Shown one piece after another: positions 63,531 through 64,000 of a DNA stretch of 64,000 bases. Position 1 is the first letter of the stretch; every line of letters starts with the position of its first letter. This stretch comes from Verrucomicrobiia bacterium (GTDB lineage: Bacteria > Verrucomicrobiota > Verrucomicrobiia > Limisphaerales > Fontisphaeraceae), in NCBI GenBank assembly GCA_026414565.1, contig JAOAIT010000018.1:1-64000 (forward strand), given 5' to 3'. Under the pieces are notes generated by a model. That model did no database searches. It had not been told where the DNA came from and saw nothing but the letters and a program-made list of their open reading frames with translations. A program made the position numbers and the translations under genes.

Positions 63531-64000
63531 ATGAAGCACCTGATGTCGGTTGTCTTGGCGCCTTGGTGCCGGCTGCGCGGCAAGCCACCTGCATTGATTC
63601 CGCGGCGGCTGAGGGCAGCGTTTACCTTAGGGGGGAAGATCGAGGTTTTGTATGCCTACGTGGACGGTTCGCGAGCGGTGCCCTATCGCTACAGCCGGGA
63701 GCGCATCGCCGAGGTTTGTCGGCGGGTGGCGGCGGGCGAAATGGGGCATTATGGGGGAGTGGATGCGTGGTTGTATGCGGCGCTGGCACGTTATCCAATT
63801 GCCGGGCAGCGGGTGGCCATCATGGGCAGCGCGGATCAGGGCTATGGTCCGTGGTATGAGGGGGTTTGCCTGCATTATGGCGCCCAGCCGGTAACGGTGG
63901 ACTATAATCCCGTTGAATTTGAGGATGAACGGCTGCAATTTATGCGGGCGCCGGTGGACTTGGCCCGGGTGAGACCCTTTGATGCGGCATTGTCCATTTC
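63531..64000 (+). CDS. DUF268-like protein, 3' end outside the window
   Basis: A frame opens at ATG 63531 (MKHLMSVVLAPWCRL) and runs to the window edge (156 codons). It includes VAIMGSADQGYGPWYEGVCLHYGAQPVTVDYNPVEFEDERLQF and ends VDLARVRPFDAALSI. The GPWYEGVCLxxGAxxVxxVDYNP pattern resembles DUF268 or methyltransferase-like proteins that bind a small cofactor; this is a loose match. The first 30 residues are basic and may not be coding. The missing C-terminus would decide the family. Confidence 0.5.
   Translation, partial: MKHLMSVVLAPWCRLRGKPPALIPRRLRAAFTLGGKIEVLYAYVDGSRAVPYRYSRERIAEVCRRVAAGEMGHYGGVDAWLYAALARYPIAGQRVAIMGSADQGYGPWYEGVCLHYGAQPVTVDYNPVEFEDERLQFMRAPVDLARVRPFDAALSI

Overview
The window looks like chromosomal DNA of a GC-rich Gram-negative bacterium, most likely a Verrucomicrobiota member near Limisphaerales/Pedosphaera. 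This is an inference from gene content: secreted glycosidases (GH5, GH16, GH172/DUF2961, a GH43-like propeller, a BNR sialidase-like protein, DUF1080), duplicated immunoglobulin/jelly-roll secreted proteins, a type IV pilus ATPase cluster, SdhCAB with a single cytochrome b subunit, and a small basic protein of the LPGAxWWF type. No rRNA, tRNA, CRISPR array, insertion sequence or prophage was seen, and gene density is high.

Layout. 1-2853 (minus): ROK sugar kinase, GH172-like hydrolase and a truncated thioredoxin-like protein. 2970-8945 (minus): type IV pilus machinery in the order pilB-like, pilT, second pilB-like, pilC. 9256-15144: small conserved protein, CHASE-PAS membrane receptor without a kinase, ptsI and gltA. 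15259-18117: small basic protein, then secreted GH5 and GH16 glucanases. 18262-24881: GspC-like protein, SIS protein, HAD phosphatase, metallo-hydrolase, EEP nuclease/phosphatase, GST and PIN-PhoH. 24924-26623 (minus): pyrK-pyrD. 26861-30014: a small-GTPase polarity module (large Pro/Ala-rich roadblock protein, MglA GTPase, and a roadblock protein fused to two CDGSH iron-sulfur motifs). 30272-36360: a Cache-PAS-CBS-DUF294 receptor, a metallophosphoesterase, an AT-rich island, then DUF485 and an ActP-like symporter with a large insert. 36564-45310 (minus): queG, aroK, SNF2 helicase, YdbT/YdbS-like PH proteins, GH43-like protein and HIT. 45485-49917: hybrid sensor kinase and zwf. 49950-53500 (minus): sdhCAB. 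53655-62506: HAD hydrolase, DUF1080 lipoprotein, sialidase-like protein, a conserved unknown, an Ig-like secreted protein and secA. 62728-64000: NYN nuclease-like protein and a truncated DUF268-like protein.

How the parts fit. Central carbon genes (ptsI, gltA, zwf, sdhCAB, actP) are interspersed with secreted polysaccharide-degrading enzymes, which suggests a heterotroph feeding on polysaccharides. The pilus ATPases and the MglA/roadblock module together suggest twitching-type motility or polarity control. In Myxococcus, MglA and MglB act on type IV pili.

The most unusual item is the roadblock-CDGSH fusion directly downstream of mglA. It suggests a redox-responsive partner for a polarity GTPase. 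Several genes also have a -10-like hexamer 4-9 nt before the start codon and no Shine-Dalgarno sequence, suggesting leaderless transcripts. Promoters listed here were read by eye and are untested.
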